From Mumia xiangluensis (GTDB taxonomy: Bacteria > Actinomycetota > Actinomycetes > Propionibacteriales > Nocardioidaceae): 64,000 nucleotides of DNA. This document shows positions 8,171 to 16,668 of this stretch, piece by piece. The notes under the pieces were generated by a model that worked only from the letters and a program-made list of their open reading frames with translations, had not been told where the DNA came from and did not search any database. The position numbers and the translations under genes were made by a program. The stretch is from the NCBI RefSeq assembly GCF_010994095.1, contig NZ_WJYO01000003.1, positions 62,001-126,000 on the forward strand. Reading direction: 5' to 3'. Each line of letters begins with the position of its first letter. The first letter of the stretch is position 1.

Positions 8171-9862
8171 TCACTCCCTCATGTGCAGGATCTGCAGCGC
8201 GACGGCGACGTCGAGCCGGATCTGCGGGTCGGTGCTGAAGCGTCCCAGGATCGTCTCGAGCTTGGTCACCCGGTAGCGCATCGTGTTGTAGTGGAAGTGC
8301 TGCGAGCGAGCCGCCTCGGCGACGTTGAGGTTCACGTCCAGCAGCACCTGCAGCGTGGCCCGAAGGTCAGCGGCGGCGGGAGTGTCGTCCGCGAGCGGCC
8401 CGAGCACCTCGGTGACGAACTCGGCGAGCTCGCCCTGGTCCTCGACCTGCGAGAGCAGGCGGCGTACGCCGAGCCGGTCGAAGTAGGTCGTCGAGCTGTT
8501 CCCCTTCATGCGCCGGCCGACGTCGACCGCCTTGTGAGCCCGCGCGTACGCGTCGGGGAGCCGCTCGACCCCGGCGACGACCCGGCTGATCCCTGCCGAG
8601 AACGGGCGCCGCCCGCCGCCCGAGTCACCGCGGACGGCGGCCAGCGCCTCCTCGACGACGTCCACGACGTCCGAGCCGTCGGGGCTCACGGGGAGCAGCG
8701 CGACCACCTGGGACGAGAAGTCCGCCACGGCGATGGACCGCCCGCGGCGCTCCACGACCTGGCGCCACGCCGCGGCGAAGCGGTCCTGGAACCCACGGCG
8801 CGTACGGCTCGACACCACGGGCTCGTCGGCGCCCGGCGGGTCGAGCTCGGCGACCACGACGACGAGCGGCCGGTCGATGTCCCACCCGAGACTCTCGGCG
8901 TGCTCGATGACGTACTGAGGACTCTCGGCCCGCCCCGTCAGCACGTCGCGGAGGAAGTCGCCGCGGTACTTGCCTTCGACGGCGACCACCGCCTGCAGCC
9001 GCGTGATGTGCAGCGCGGCGACGGTGGCCGCCCGCTCGAGCGCGTAGACGTCGGTCGCCTGCAGGGTCCGCTTCTCGCTGACCACGACCAACCGGGCGAG
9101 CTCGGTGCCGGACGCCGCGACGTGCAGGGCCCGGATCTCTCCCGCGCCGAACGGTCGCGACCGGCGCATGCGTTCGACCCGGATCCGTCCGGAGACGTCG
9201 AGGAACTCGCTCACCTCGAGGCTGGCGCGGAGCTCGTCGCTCAGCGCCCCCGCCCACTCGCGTCCGTCGGTCGAGGTCACGATGACGCCGATGTCGAGCA
9301 CCTTCGACACCTCCGCGGCGATCTGCTCGAGGTCGCCGCCCTCGAGGACGATCAGGGTGAGCGCCGCGTGGAGGGCGTCGATCTGCGCGAGGACTCGTGA
9401 CTGGAAGGTGTTGAGCGCCGCGTAGCCGTCCTTGAGGACGTCGTCGAACGCCACGTCCTCCGGGATCTGCACGATCGGGAACCCCAGCTCGTCGGCCAGG
9501 GCGACCACGCTCTCGGGAACCTCGTCGACGTACCGGCCGAGCTTGATGGCGAAGCCGGCCGCACCCGCGTCGTACAGGCCCTGGACCAGTGCCTCCGTGC
9601 GAGGCACGTCGAGGCGCCGCGAGCTGTCGAGAAGCGGGAAGCCGGTGGTGACGAGCAGCTCGTTCCGCTTGACCCACGCGAGGACGTCCGGCACCTCCAT
9701 GACGTTCAGGCCGGTCACGGTGCGGTGGCTCCCGGTGTGACCGGCGAGCATCTTCGACCCTTGGAGGGCGTCGACAGCGATGACGTCGGCGAGCGGGAGC
9801 CCGTGCGCGTCTGATGTCAGGTTCTGGGCCGGATCGGATCCATCGTTGGCAAGTCTCGCCAT
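8171..9862 (-). CDS. PucR-family transcriptional regulator
   Basis: A 563-residue regulator with the PucR architecture: an N-terminal purine-catabolism domain (about 20-150, containing 'GLNVMEVPDVLAWVKRNELL'), a central GGDEF-like/CdaR region, and a C-terminal helix-turn-helix 'NLNVAEAARSQHFHYNTMRY' near residue 515. In Bacillus PucR activates purine-degradation genes in response to allantoin-type metabolites. The gene sits between the permease-hydroxylase operon and the divergent oxamate-carbamoyltransferase operon, so it probably controls both. A -10 TACGGT ends six bases before the ATG, so the message is probably leaderless. Confidence 0.92.
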   Translation of the reverse strand: MARLANDGSDPAQNLTSDAHGLPLADVIAVDALQGSKMLAGHTGSHRTVTGLNVMEVPDVLAWVKRNELLVTTGFPLLDSSRRLDVPRTEALVQGLYDAGAAGFAIKLGRYVDEVPESVVALADELGFPIVQIPEDVAFDDVLKDGYAALNTFQSRVLAQIDALHAALTLIVLEGGDLEQIAAEVSKVLDIGVIVTSTDGREWAGALSDELRASLEVSEFLDVSGRIRVERMRRSRPFGAGEIRALHVAASGTELARLVVVSEKRTLQATDVYALERAATVAALHITRLQAVVAVEGKYRGDFLRDVLTGRAESPQYVIEHAESLGWDIDRPLVVVVAELDPPGADEPVVSSRTRRGFQDRFAAAWRQVVERRGRSIAVADFSSQVVALLPVSPDGSDVVDVVEEALAAVRGDSGGGRRPFSAGISRVVAGVERLPDAYARAHKAVDVGRRMKGNSSTTYFDRLGVRRLLSQVEDQGELAEFVTEVLGPLADDTPAAADLRATLQVLLDVNLNVAEAARSQHFHYNTMRYRVTKLETILGRFSTDPQIRLDVAVALQILHMRE

Positions 9863-9868
9863 CGGCTC

Positions 9869-9891
9869 ACCGTAGCGAACGCTCCTACGCT
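9869..9891. promoter_or_regulatory. Divergent leaderless promoters of pucR and allH
   Basis: Only 35 bases separate the two start codons. Minus strand: TACGGT at 9869-9874, with its last T seven bases from the pucR ATG at 9862. Plus strand: TACGCT at 9886-9891, with its last T seven bases from the allH ATG at 9898. Both imply transcription starting at the A of ATG, and each -35 region would lie inside the other gene. Confidence 0.6.
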
Positions 9892-9897
9892 GGCGCC

Positions 9898-10698
9898 ATG
9901 GTCGCGACGATCACATCGCGGGCCGATGCCGCCCGATCCGTCGGTCCTCGGCGCGACGCGCATCCAACCGCTGCCACCGCAGAGGTCGCCGCCCGGCTGC
10001 ACGGGCCGCGGCGGACGGCCGAGATCGTCCACCGCAGCAGGCACGCGGTGTACGTCCGCGACGCCGAGCGCTGCCTCGCCGTGGTCGCCCGCGACGCGGT
10101 CGCCGTACCCTGCGGACTGCTCACCACGTGGCCCGACCTCGACGGCGTCCGCACCGTCGTGCTCGGGGAGGGCCAGTGCGTCGTCGACGGTCGCGCGCTG
10201 CGGGTCACCCGCTACGTCGAGGCGTGCGTCGCCGTCCGGCCCGACGGCCTCACCGACGATCTCCCCCGCACCGCGCTGCTCTCCGCGGTCGCCACCAACC
10301 TTCCCGGCGGCACGACCGCGTACGACCGCCTCGGCGGCGACGATCCACGCGCCGTCGATGCCCTGCTCGGACGCGGCCCCGGCCTGACACCACTCGGCGA
10401 CGACGTCCTTGCGGGGTGGCTCGTCACCCGGTACGCCGCCGGTGCGCGGGGCGGCCAGGTGGCCGACCGAGTCCTCGCGGTGGCCTCGACCCGTACGACC
10501 ACGGTCTCCGCGACGCTGCTCGCCCACGCCGTCCGGGGCGAGGCCGTGCCCGAGCTGCGCGCCCTGGTCGACGGGCTCGGTGACGCCGGCACGGACGAGC
10601 GCCTCTCCGACCTGCTCCGCGTGGGGCACACCTCTGGCGCCGGGCTCGCGCTCGGCGTCGCCCTCGCCGTACGCCGTCCTGCGACCGTCGCCGCGTGA
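9898..10698 (+). CDS. allH: DUF2877 protein, oxamate carbamoyltransferase subunit AllH-like
   Basis: A 266-residue DUF2877 protein. The family hallmark 'GRGPGLTPLGDDVLAGW' is present near residue 160. In E. coli the equivalent YlbF/AllH works with FdrA and YlbE in the oxamate carbamoyltransferase that ends allantoin degradation. Here the same three families are adjacent, which supports the assignment. The start at 9898 was chosen over an upstream in-frame ATG at 9814 because a leaderless -10 lies just before it and the upstream stretch would overlap pucR. The gene is followed after 19 bases by the FdrA gene. Confidence 0.82.
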   Translation: MVATITSRADAARSVGPRRDAHPTAATAEVAARLHGPRRTAEIVHRSRHAVYVRDAERCLAVVARDAVAVPCGLLTTWPDLDGVRTVVLGEGQCVVDGRALRVTRYVEACVAVRPDGLTDDLPRTALLSAVATNLPGGTTAYDRLGGDDPRAVDALLGRGPGLTPLGDDVLAGWLVTRYAAGARGGQVADRVLAVASTRTTTVSATLLAHAVRGEAVPELRALVDGLGDAGTDERLSDLLRVGHTSGAGLALGVALAVRRPATVAA

Positions 10699-10717
10699 CC
10701 TCGATCCAAGGAGTCCC

Positions 10718-12244
10718 ATGACCGACCACGTCAGCCTCCGCTCCGGCGCGTACGCCGACTCGGTGACCCTGCTCCAGGTGAGCAAGCAGGTCGCCGCAAC
10801 CCCCGGCGTACGCGAGGCCCAGGTCGCGATGGCGACGCCGCTCAACCTCGAGACCCTCGCGGTGATGGGGTTCGACGTGCCGGCCGACGCGTCGCCGAAC
10901 GACATGGTGGTGGCGCTGCGTCTCGAGAGCGCATCCCTCGACGACGCGATGGCCGCGGTCGACGCCGCGCTCGCCGCCGCGAGCGCACCCCGCGCGTCGG
11001 GGGACACGTCGGTAGCTCCCCCGCGGACCACGGCGAGCGCGCTGCGCGACGCTCCTGCGGGCACGATCGTGATGGTGTCCGTGCCTGGACCGTCCGCGTT
11101 CGTCGAGGCCATGGACGCGGTCGAGGCCGGGCACGACGTGATGGTGTTCAGCGACAACGTGCCGCTGGAGCAGGAGGTCGCGCTGAAGGAGGCCGCAGCC
11201 GCGCGCGACGTCCTCGTCATGGGTCCCGACTGCGGCACCGCGGTCGTCGGAGGTGTCGGGCTGGGCTTCGCCAACGTGGTGCGTCCCGGTCCGATCGGCA
11301 TCGTCGCCGCGTCCGGGACCGGCACCCAGCAGGTGCTCGCGCTGCTCGACCAGGTCGGCGTCGGCGTCAGCGCGGCGCTCGGCGTGGGCGGACGCGACCT
11401 CTCGGCGGCGGTCGGCGGTCGATCCACCCGTACGGCGCTGGCCAGGCTCGACGCCGACCCGCAGACGACGCACGTGGTGCTGGTGTCCAAACCACCAGCG
11501 GCCGAGATCGCCGACGGGATCACCGCGTACGCGGCGTCGCTGTCGGTCCCGGTCGAGCTCGCGCTGCTCTCCCCCGACACCGACCTCACCGGGCGCACGG
11601 AGGCGCTGCTCGCCAGCCTCGACCTGCCGGCAGCACCCTGGCGGCGATGGGGCGAGCCCGAGGAGGCGGGCGGACCCGGCGCGCTCCGAGGCCTGTTCGT
11701 GGGCGGCACGCTGTGCGACGAGGCGATGCTGATCGCATCCGCCACGCTCGGCGAGATCCGCAGCAACATCCCGCTCGCGGGCGGCGACGCGCTCGATGCC
11801 GCCGCCGTGCTGGCCGGCGACCTCGGCGACGCGCACGCGATGATCGACTTCGGCGACGACGCCCTCACCGTCGGCCGGGCGCATCCCATGATCGACCCGA
11901 GCCTTCGCCTGGCGGCGCTCGCGCGTACCGCGGCCGATCCCGCCACGGCCGTCGTCCTGCTTGACGTGGTCCTGGGCCACGGCGCGGAGCCCGACCCCGC
12001 AGCCGCTCTCGCGCCCGCCATCGCCGACGCCCGCGCCGTCGCGGTGGCCGAGCACGGCCGTACGCTCCCCGTCGTCGTCACCCTCGTCGGCACCGCGGCC
12101 GACCCGCAGGACCTCGAGCGACAGGCGGCAGCGCTCGTCTCCGCCGGGGCGTACGTCTTCTCGTCCAACGCCGAGGCGACCCGGCACGCCGTCGCGCTGA
12201 CCGCCGTGCCCGCGCCCGTCCCGACCGCAGGAGAGCTCCGATGA
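10718..12244 (+). CDS. fdrA: FdrA-like protein, oxamate carbamoyltransferase subunit
   Basis: A 508-residue FdrA-family protein, which resembles two succinyl-CoA-synthetase alpha (CoA-binding/ligase) modules. Visible motifs include 'VMGPDCGTAVVGG' near residue 168, 'ASGTGTQQVL' near 205, and the family signature 'VGRAHPMIDPSLRL' near 390. The start follows AAGGAG at 10708-10713. Its stop overlaps the next ATG (ATGA, 12241-12244). The family is established as part of oxamate carbamoyltransferase (carbamoyl phosphate plus oxamate interconverting with oxalurate). No carbamate kinase is in the window to use the product. Confidence 0.87.
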   Translation: MTDHVSLRSGAYADSVTLLQVSKQVAATPGVREAQVAMATPLNLETLAVMGFDVPADASPNDMVVALRLESASLDDAMAAVDAALAAASAPRASGDTSVAPPRTTASALRDAPAGTIVMVSVPGPSAFVEAMDAVEAGHDVMVFSDNVPLEQEVALKEAAAARDVLVMGPDCGTAVVGGVGLGFANVVRPGPIGIVAASGTGTQQVLALLDQVGVGVSAALGVGGRDLSAAVGGRSTRTALARLDADPQTTHVVLVSKPPAAEIADGITAYAASLSVPVELALLSPDTDLTGRTEALLASLDLPAAPWRRWGEPEEAGGPGALRGLFVGGTLCDEAMLIASATLGEIRSNIPLAGGDALDAAAVLAGDLGDAHAMIDFGDDALTVGRAHPMIDPSLRLAALARTAADPATAVVLLDVVLGHGAEPDPAAALAPAIADARAVAVAEHGRTLPVVVTLVGTAADPQDLERQAAALVSAGAYVFSSNAEATRHAVALTAVPAPVPTAGELR

Positions 12245-13635
12245 CTGCCGCACCCACCGTCGTCACCGTCGGTACGAGCCTGCTCGCCGACGCGATCGAC
12301 GACCAGGCCGTCTCCGCCCGTCGCGTCGACTGGCAGCCGCCGGTGCCGGGGACCGCCGACGACCTCGCCACCGTTGCCGCCGACCCCTTGCGGGCAGCGG
12401 CGAACGCCAGGGCCGTCGACGCCTACCTCGGCGTCACCGCCCAGCTCGTCGACGTCCTTCCTGCCTCCGAGGCGCTCGGACTCCGGCCTGGCGACTTCCT
12501 CCACGCCGGCCCGCCGATCACCTGGGAGCGGGCGTCCGGGCCGATGCGCGGCGCGCTGATGGGCGCCGCGGCCTTCGAGGGGATCGTCGCCGACGCCGAG
12601 GAGGCACCTGCCTTCTTCGAGTCCGGGGCCGGCTACACGCTCGACCCCTGCCACCACCACCATGCCGTCGGCCCGATGGCCGGGATCATCTCGCCGTCGA
12701 TGTGGGTGTTCGTGCTGGAGGACGCCTCCACCGGCGCACGCACGTACTGCTCGCTCAACGAGGGGCTCGGCAAGGTGCTCCGCTACGGGGCGTACTCCGA
12801 GGACGTGCTCGCGCGGCTCCGTTGGATGTCGTCGGTCCTCGGGCCCGTCCTGCAGCGGGCCGTGCGGGCCGCGGGTCCGGTCGACATCACCGCGCTCCTG
12901 GCGCAGATGCTCCAGATGGGCGACGAGGCCCACAACCGCAACCGAGCGGGCACGCTCATGCTGCTGCGCGACCTGGTGCCGGCGATGATCCGCTCGGGTT
13001 CGCGGGCCGGCGACGTGGCCGACGCGGTCGCGTTCGTCGGCGGCAACGACCACTTCTTCCTCAACCTCGCCATGCCCGCCTGCAAGCTCGCCCTCGACGC
13101 CGCCCGAGACATCGAGGGCTCCACGATGGTGGTCGCGATGGCACGCAACGGCACGGACTTCGGCATCCAGGTGTCGGGCACCGGTGACCAGTGGTTCACC
13201 GGGCCGGCGCAGGTCGCCGACGGCCTGTACCTCGGGTCGTACGGTCCCGACGACGCCAACCCCGACATCGGGGACTCGGCCATCACGGAGACGGCGGGGA
13301 TCGGCGGGTTCGCGATGGCGACCGCGCCCGCGATCGTCCGGCTGGTCGGCGGCTCGGTGCCGGACGCGCTCGCGACGACGCGGAGGATGGGCGAGATCGC
13401 GCTCGCCGAGAACCCGCGCTGGACGATCCCGGTCCTGGAGTTCGCGGGGACGCCGACCGGCATCGACGTCGCCCGCGTGTGCCGGACGGGGATCCTGCCG
13501 CAGATCAACACCGGCATGGCGGGCCGCGTCGCCGGCACGGGCCAGGTCGGCGCCGGACTCGTGACCCCACCTGCGGAGATCTTCCCGGCCGCGCTCGCGG
13601 CGCTGGCCGAGCGCGCCCGACGTCGCGCTCGCTGA
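12241..13635 (+). CDS. allG: DUF1116 protein, oxamate carbamoyltransferase subunit AllG-like
   Basis: A 464-residue DUF1116 (YlbE) protein. The characteristic His-rich stretch 'CHHHHAVGPMAGIISPSMW' lies near residue 138, and 'RAGTLMLLRDLVPAMIRSG' near 237. It is translationally coupled to the FdrA gene by a four-base overlap and completes the AllF-AllG-AllH set, in the order H-F-G. By analogy with E. coli these three form one carbamoyltransferase; the biochemical role of each subunit is less clear. Confidence 0.85.
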   Translation: MTAAPTVVTVGTSLLADAIDDQAVSARRVDWQPPVPGTADDLATVAADPLRAAANARAVDAYLGVTAQLVDVLPASEALGLRPGDFLHAGPPITWERASGPMRGALMGAAAFEGIVADAEEAPAFFESGAGYTLDPCHHHHAVGPMAGIISPSMWVFVLEDASTGARTYCSLNEGLGKVLRYGAYSEDVLARLRWMSSVLGPVLQRAVRAAGPVDITALLAQMLQMGDEAHNRNRAGTLMLLRDLVPAMIRSGSRAGDVADAVAFVGGNDHFFLNLAMPACKLALDAARDIEGSTMVVAMARNGTDFGIQVSGTGDQWFTGPAQVADGLYLGSYGPDDANPDIGDSAITETAGIGGFAMATAPAIVRLVGGSVPDALATTRRMGEIALAENPRWTIPVLEFAGTPTGIDVARVCRTGILPQINTGMAGRVAGTGQVGAGLVTPPAEIFPAALAALAERARRRAR

Positions 13636-13699
13636 CCCCGCCGGGTCGGTGTCGGGGCGTACCCCAAGACCGGTGACCTAAACTCTCGACCTTCGTGGA

Positions 13700-14692
13700 G
13701 TGGCTTCTTACCATCTCGCCATGGGGACCTTTCGCACACCTCGCCCGGACGCCTTTCTCGTGGGCGCACCCAAGGCAGGCACCAGTGCGCTGCATGCCGC
13801 ACTCGCCGTCCATCCGCAGGTGTACTCGAGCCGACCCAAGGAGCCGAAGTACTTCATGTGCGCCGACGCCCCGCCGCCGGCGTACCGCGGCCCGGGCGAC
13901 GCCCACAGCCAGCGCGAGTGGATCTGGCGTCGTGAGGACTACGAGCAGCTGTTCGCCGACGCGCGGGGCGACCAGCTGCGCCTCGAGAGCACGCCGTTCT
14001 ACCTGTACCTGCGCAACGCCCGACGGCGGATCACCGAGGAGCTCCCCGACGCGCGGCTGGTGGCCGTCGTCCGCGACCCGGTCGACCGCGCCTACTCGAA
14101 CTGGATGCATCTGTGGTCGGACGGCCTCGAGCCCGTCAGCGACTTCGTGGACGCCTTCGGGCGTGAGGAGGAGCGCATCGCCGCGGGCTGGGCGCCGTTC
14201 TGGCACTACCGGCGGCTCGGCATGTACGGAGCCCAGCTGGACGACCTCTACCGGCACGCGGACAGCGACCGGATCCTGGTCCTGCGCTACCGCGAGCTGG
14301 TGGAGAAGCCCGTCGACACCCTCGACCGCGTCTGCGTGTTCCTCGGCCTCGAACCCGGACTCGTCCGCGAGATCCCCCGCGACAACTCACGGCCGTACGT
14401 CGCTCCCGGCTGGCGCCGCGACATCGGCGCACGTGTCGTCCGGGCGGGTGCCCGCGCCGGTGCGCTGACCCATCCCTCGCTGTGGCGCCGTGCCAGCCGG
14501 CCGCTCCTGTCGGCGATGCAGTGGCGCAGCCCCGCCGTACGCCCGAAGCTCGATCCTGCCGAGCGGGCCGCGCTCATCGACCACTACCGCGAGGACATCG
14601 ACCTCCTCGAGAAGGTGACCGGCCAGTCGTTCGACGACTGGCGCAACGAGGAGAGCGGCGGGTCGTTCGCCAGCCGCGCCGGCACCGCGTGA
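13700..14692 (+). CDS. Sulfotransferase family protein
   Basis: A 330-residue PAPS-dependent sulfotransferase. The 5'-phosphosulfate loop 'VGAPKAGTSALHAAL' lies near residue 22 and the 3'-phosphate site 'RDPVDRAYSNWMH' near 124. Such enzymes sulfate glycans, lipids or small molecules in the cytoplasm. A GTG at 13700 and an ATG at 13721 are both possible starts; TAAACT at 13679-13684 could be the -10, giving a very short leader. The gene converges on the beta-propeller gene 15 bases away. Acceptor unknown. Confidence 0.85.
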   Translation: MASYHLAMGTFRTPRPDAFLVGAPKAGTSALHAALAVHPQVYSSRPKEPKYFMCADAPPPAYRGPGDAHSQREWIWRREDYEQLFADARGDQLRLESTPFYLYLRNARRRITEELPDARLVAVVRDPVDRAYSNWMHLWSDGLEPVSDFVDAFGREEERIAAGWAPFWHYRRLGMYGAQLDDLYRHADSDRILVLRYRELVEKPVDTLDRVCVFLGLEPGLVREIPRDNSRPYVAPGWRRDIGARVVRAGARAGALTHPSLWRRASRPLLSAMQWRSPAVRPKLDPAERAALIDHYREDIDLLEKVTGQSFDDWRNEESGGSFASRAGTA

Positions 14693-14707
14693 CCGAGCTC
14701 TACGGCG

Positions 14708-15613
14708 TCACCCCGCGGCGGCGACCGACGTCATGAGGTCGTGGGACCCGTCGGAGCGCGCGGCCTCGAAGTAGAAGCGGGTGCGCCCGTCCGGCAGCTC
14801 GACCGCGCACGCGTAGCGCAGCGCCCCGTCGGACTCCGGCGACGCAGCCACGGGCGCCTCGCCGACAGCGTCCAGGATCCCGGGGATGCTCCGCTCCCGC
14901 GCGAGGCCCGTGCGCTCGAACCAGTTCGACGCGGCATCCGCACGGCCGTCGTACAGCACGGTCAGCGGATCTCGACCGAGCACCGCCGTGACCCTGGCCC
15001 CTCGGGCGTCCCACGTGCCGGGGGTGGGCGCGAGCGCCTCCCCTTGGTCGGTCCACGCGAGACCGTCGGCGCTGGTCGCGTACCGGGTCGTCATCCGGTC
15101 CTCAGCGCCCGGGACGTCCAGCGGGTGGCAGCAGACCCACATGTGCCAGCCGTCGTCGTCGCGGAGGACGACAGGGTCCTTGACCCCGACCGTGTCGTCG
15201 CCGGGGAGCACCACCGTACGACGCCCGGCGGCGAGGCCTTCCGGCGTCGCCGCGTCGACGGCCTCGATCCACCAGTGCTTGGAGTCGGGGGTGGCGCAGC
15301 TGAGGTAGACCCGCCAGCCGCCGTCGCCGCGGTGGACGAGGGCCGGGCGTTCGAAGGACTCCGCACCGAAGTCGTCGCGCCAGATCTCGGCGACCGTCTC
15401 GAACCGCACCCCGTCCTCGGAGCGGGCGACCACGACGCTGACGCCACGACCCGCGGTGATCGGGCGGCGTACGCGGTAGGCGAGCCAGAACGCGCCGTCG
15501 GCGTAGATCGCGGACGGAGCGCCGGTCCAGTTTCCGGGGCCGGGCGCGGGGGCTTCGACGACGACCTCGGCGCCGTCGAAGCGGGGAAGGGCCGATTCGA
15601 CGATGATGCTCAC
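14708..15613 (-). CDS. Five-bladed beta-propeller protein, glycoside hydrolase 43/130-like
   Basis: A 301-residue protein without signal peptide. Repeated Trp/Asp-rich beta motifs ('[18 protein letters not shown]', '[11 protein letters not shown]', '[15 protein letters not shown]') indicate the propeller superfamily that includes GH32/43/62/130. Possible acidic residues are in 'FERPALV', 'KDPVV' and 'WDARGARV', but a catalytic set cannot be assigned with certainty. It may act on a glycoside or may be a non-catalytic relative. The GTG start lies six bases after a TAGACT -10, so it is probably leaderless. Confidence 0.6.
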   Translation of the reverse strand: MSIIVESALPRFDGAEVVVEAPAPGPGNWTGAPSAIYADGAFWLAYRVRRPITAGRGVSVVVARSEDGVRFETVAEIWRDDFGAESFERPALVHRGDGGWRVYLSCATPDSKHWWIEAVDAATPEGLAAGRRTVVLPGDDTVGVKDPVVLRDDDGWHMWVCCHPLDVPGAEDRMTTRYATSADGLAWTDQGEALAPTPGTWDARGARVTAVLGRDPLTVLYDGRADAASNWFERTGLARERSIPGILDAVGEAPVAASPESDGALRYACAVELPDGRTRFYFEAARSDGSHDLMTSVAAAG

Positions 15614-15619
15614 CGGGAA

Positions 15620-15635
15620 AGTCTACAAAAAGACT
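15620..15635 (-). promoter_or_regulatory. Leaderless promoter with overlapping inverted repeat
   Basis: TAGACT (15620-15625 on the minus strand) ends six bases before the GTG at 15613. It is one arm of an AGTCT-N6-AGACT inverted repeat, so an operator may overlap the -10 box. Confidence 0.5.
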
Positions 15636-15724
15636 CAAGTTCGGTCTCGGGTTTCGCTCATCCGCGCGCGGCGGAGGCGTACGGCGTACGGGAGGTGACT
15701 CGGAGACGCCAGGGAGTGAACCGG

Positions 15725-16564
15725 TCAGAAGAGGGAGACGCGGTCGCCGAGGAGGCGCGCCGCCTGGTCGGGCGCCGTGGTGTTGACGCCCAGGTCGTAG
15801 CCGATCTTGCCGGTCCCGTGGTAGTCGCTCGACCCGGTGACGACGAGGTCGAGCTCGTGCGCGATCGCGCGCAGCCGTGCACGCGTGTCCGCGTCGTGAT
15901 CGTTGTGGTCGACCTCCAGGCCGACGAGACCGACGTCGACGAGTCGAGCCACCGCGTCAGCGGTCAGCACGGACCGGCTCTGCCGCGTCCACGGGTGGGC
16001 GATCACGGGACGACCTCCGGCCGCGACCAGCAGCCGGATCATCTCCTCGAGGTCCGCGGCGTACCGGTCGACGTACGCAGGGCGGCCGGGCATCAGGAAG
16101 CGCTCGAACGCCTCGTCGCGGTTGAGGACGACCCCTTTCGCGATCAGCGCGTCGGCGACGTGCGGCCGTCCGGTCGCCGCCGCGTCGCCGGAGACCGCGA
16201 GCACGTCGGCCTCGTCGATGTCGATGCCGAGGTCCTGCAGGCGCGCGATCGTCTTCGGGAGACGGTCCTGGCGGCCACCGAGGACACGCTCCAGCTCGAC
16301 GAGGAGCGCCGTGTCCGTCGGGTCGGGCTCATAGCCGAGCAGATGCACCCCGCGGTGCTGGTAGCGGCACGAGATCTCGAGACCCTTCACCAGGGTGACA
16401 CCGACGCGATCGGCTGCGGCCTGCGCCTCGTCCCACCCCGTCATCGCGTCGTGGTCGGTGAGCGCGACCACGTCGAGACCCGCCCGGGCGGCGTTCTCGA
16501 CGAGCTCCGTCGGGCTGTCCGTGCCGTCGGAGCGCCGCGAGTGAGTGTGGAGGTCGATGAGCAC
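15725..16564 (-). CDS. PHP-domain metal-dependent phosphoesterase
   Basis: A 279-residue PHP protein of the TrpH/YciV type. Metal ligands are evident: 'LIDLHTHSRRSDGT' at the N-terminus, 'ALTDHD' near residue 35, 'EISCRYQHRGVHLLGY' near 62, 'VIAHPW' near 190 and 'GSSDYHG' near 247. E. coli relatives hydrolyse 3',5'-nucleoside bisphosphates or 5'-phosphorylated oligonucleotides. The start is GTG at 16564, directly behind a TAGCCT -10 at the leaderless distance. Substrate not certain. Confidence 0.87.
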   Translation of the reverse strand: MLIDLHTHSRRSDGTDSPTELVENAARAGLDVVALTDHDAMTGWDEAQAAADRVGVTLVKGLEISCRYQHRGVHLLGYEPDPTDTALLVELERVLGGRQDRLPKTIARLQDLGIDIDEADVLAVSGDAAATGRPHVADALIAKGVVLNRDEAFERFLMPGRPAYVDRYAADLEEMIRLLVAAGGRPVIAHPWTRQSRSVLTADAVARLVDVGLVGLEVDHNDHDADTRARLRAIAHELDLVVTGSSDYHGTGKIGYDLGVNTTAPDQAARLLGDRVSLF

Positions 16565-16570
16565 GCGGTC

Positions 16571-16576
16571 AGGCTA
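16571..16576 (-). promoter_or_regulatory. Leaderless -10 box of the PHP gene
   Basis: TAGCCT on the minus strand; its last T is seven bases from the GTG start at 16564, so transcription should begin at the start codon. Confidence 0.55.
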
Positions 16577-16668
16577 CCGGCCGGGAACGACGTCGGCGGT
16601 GAGCCGAGCCGCCACCAGCGCGTGCTGGTGACGACCGACCCACCGCCGACGGGTGGCGCGGGTGAGCG

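Noticed and set aside
10424-12253. Second minus-strand frame of 609 codons
   Set aside because: Antisense to FdrA; Arg/His-rich shadow without family features.
9817-13053. Minus-strand open frame of 1078 codons opposite the allHFG genes
   Set aside because: It is an antisense shadow of three well-supported genes, with a composition typical of GC-rich opposite frames and no recognisable domain.
13654-13665. GGGG-CGTA-CCCC as terminator of the allHFG operon
   Set aside because: Four-base arms are too short to separate from chance in GC-rich DNA.
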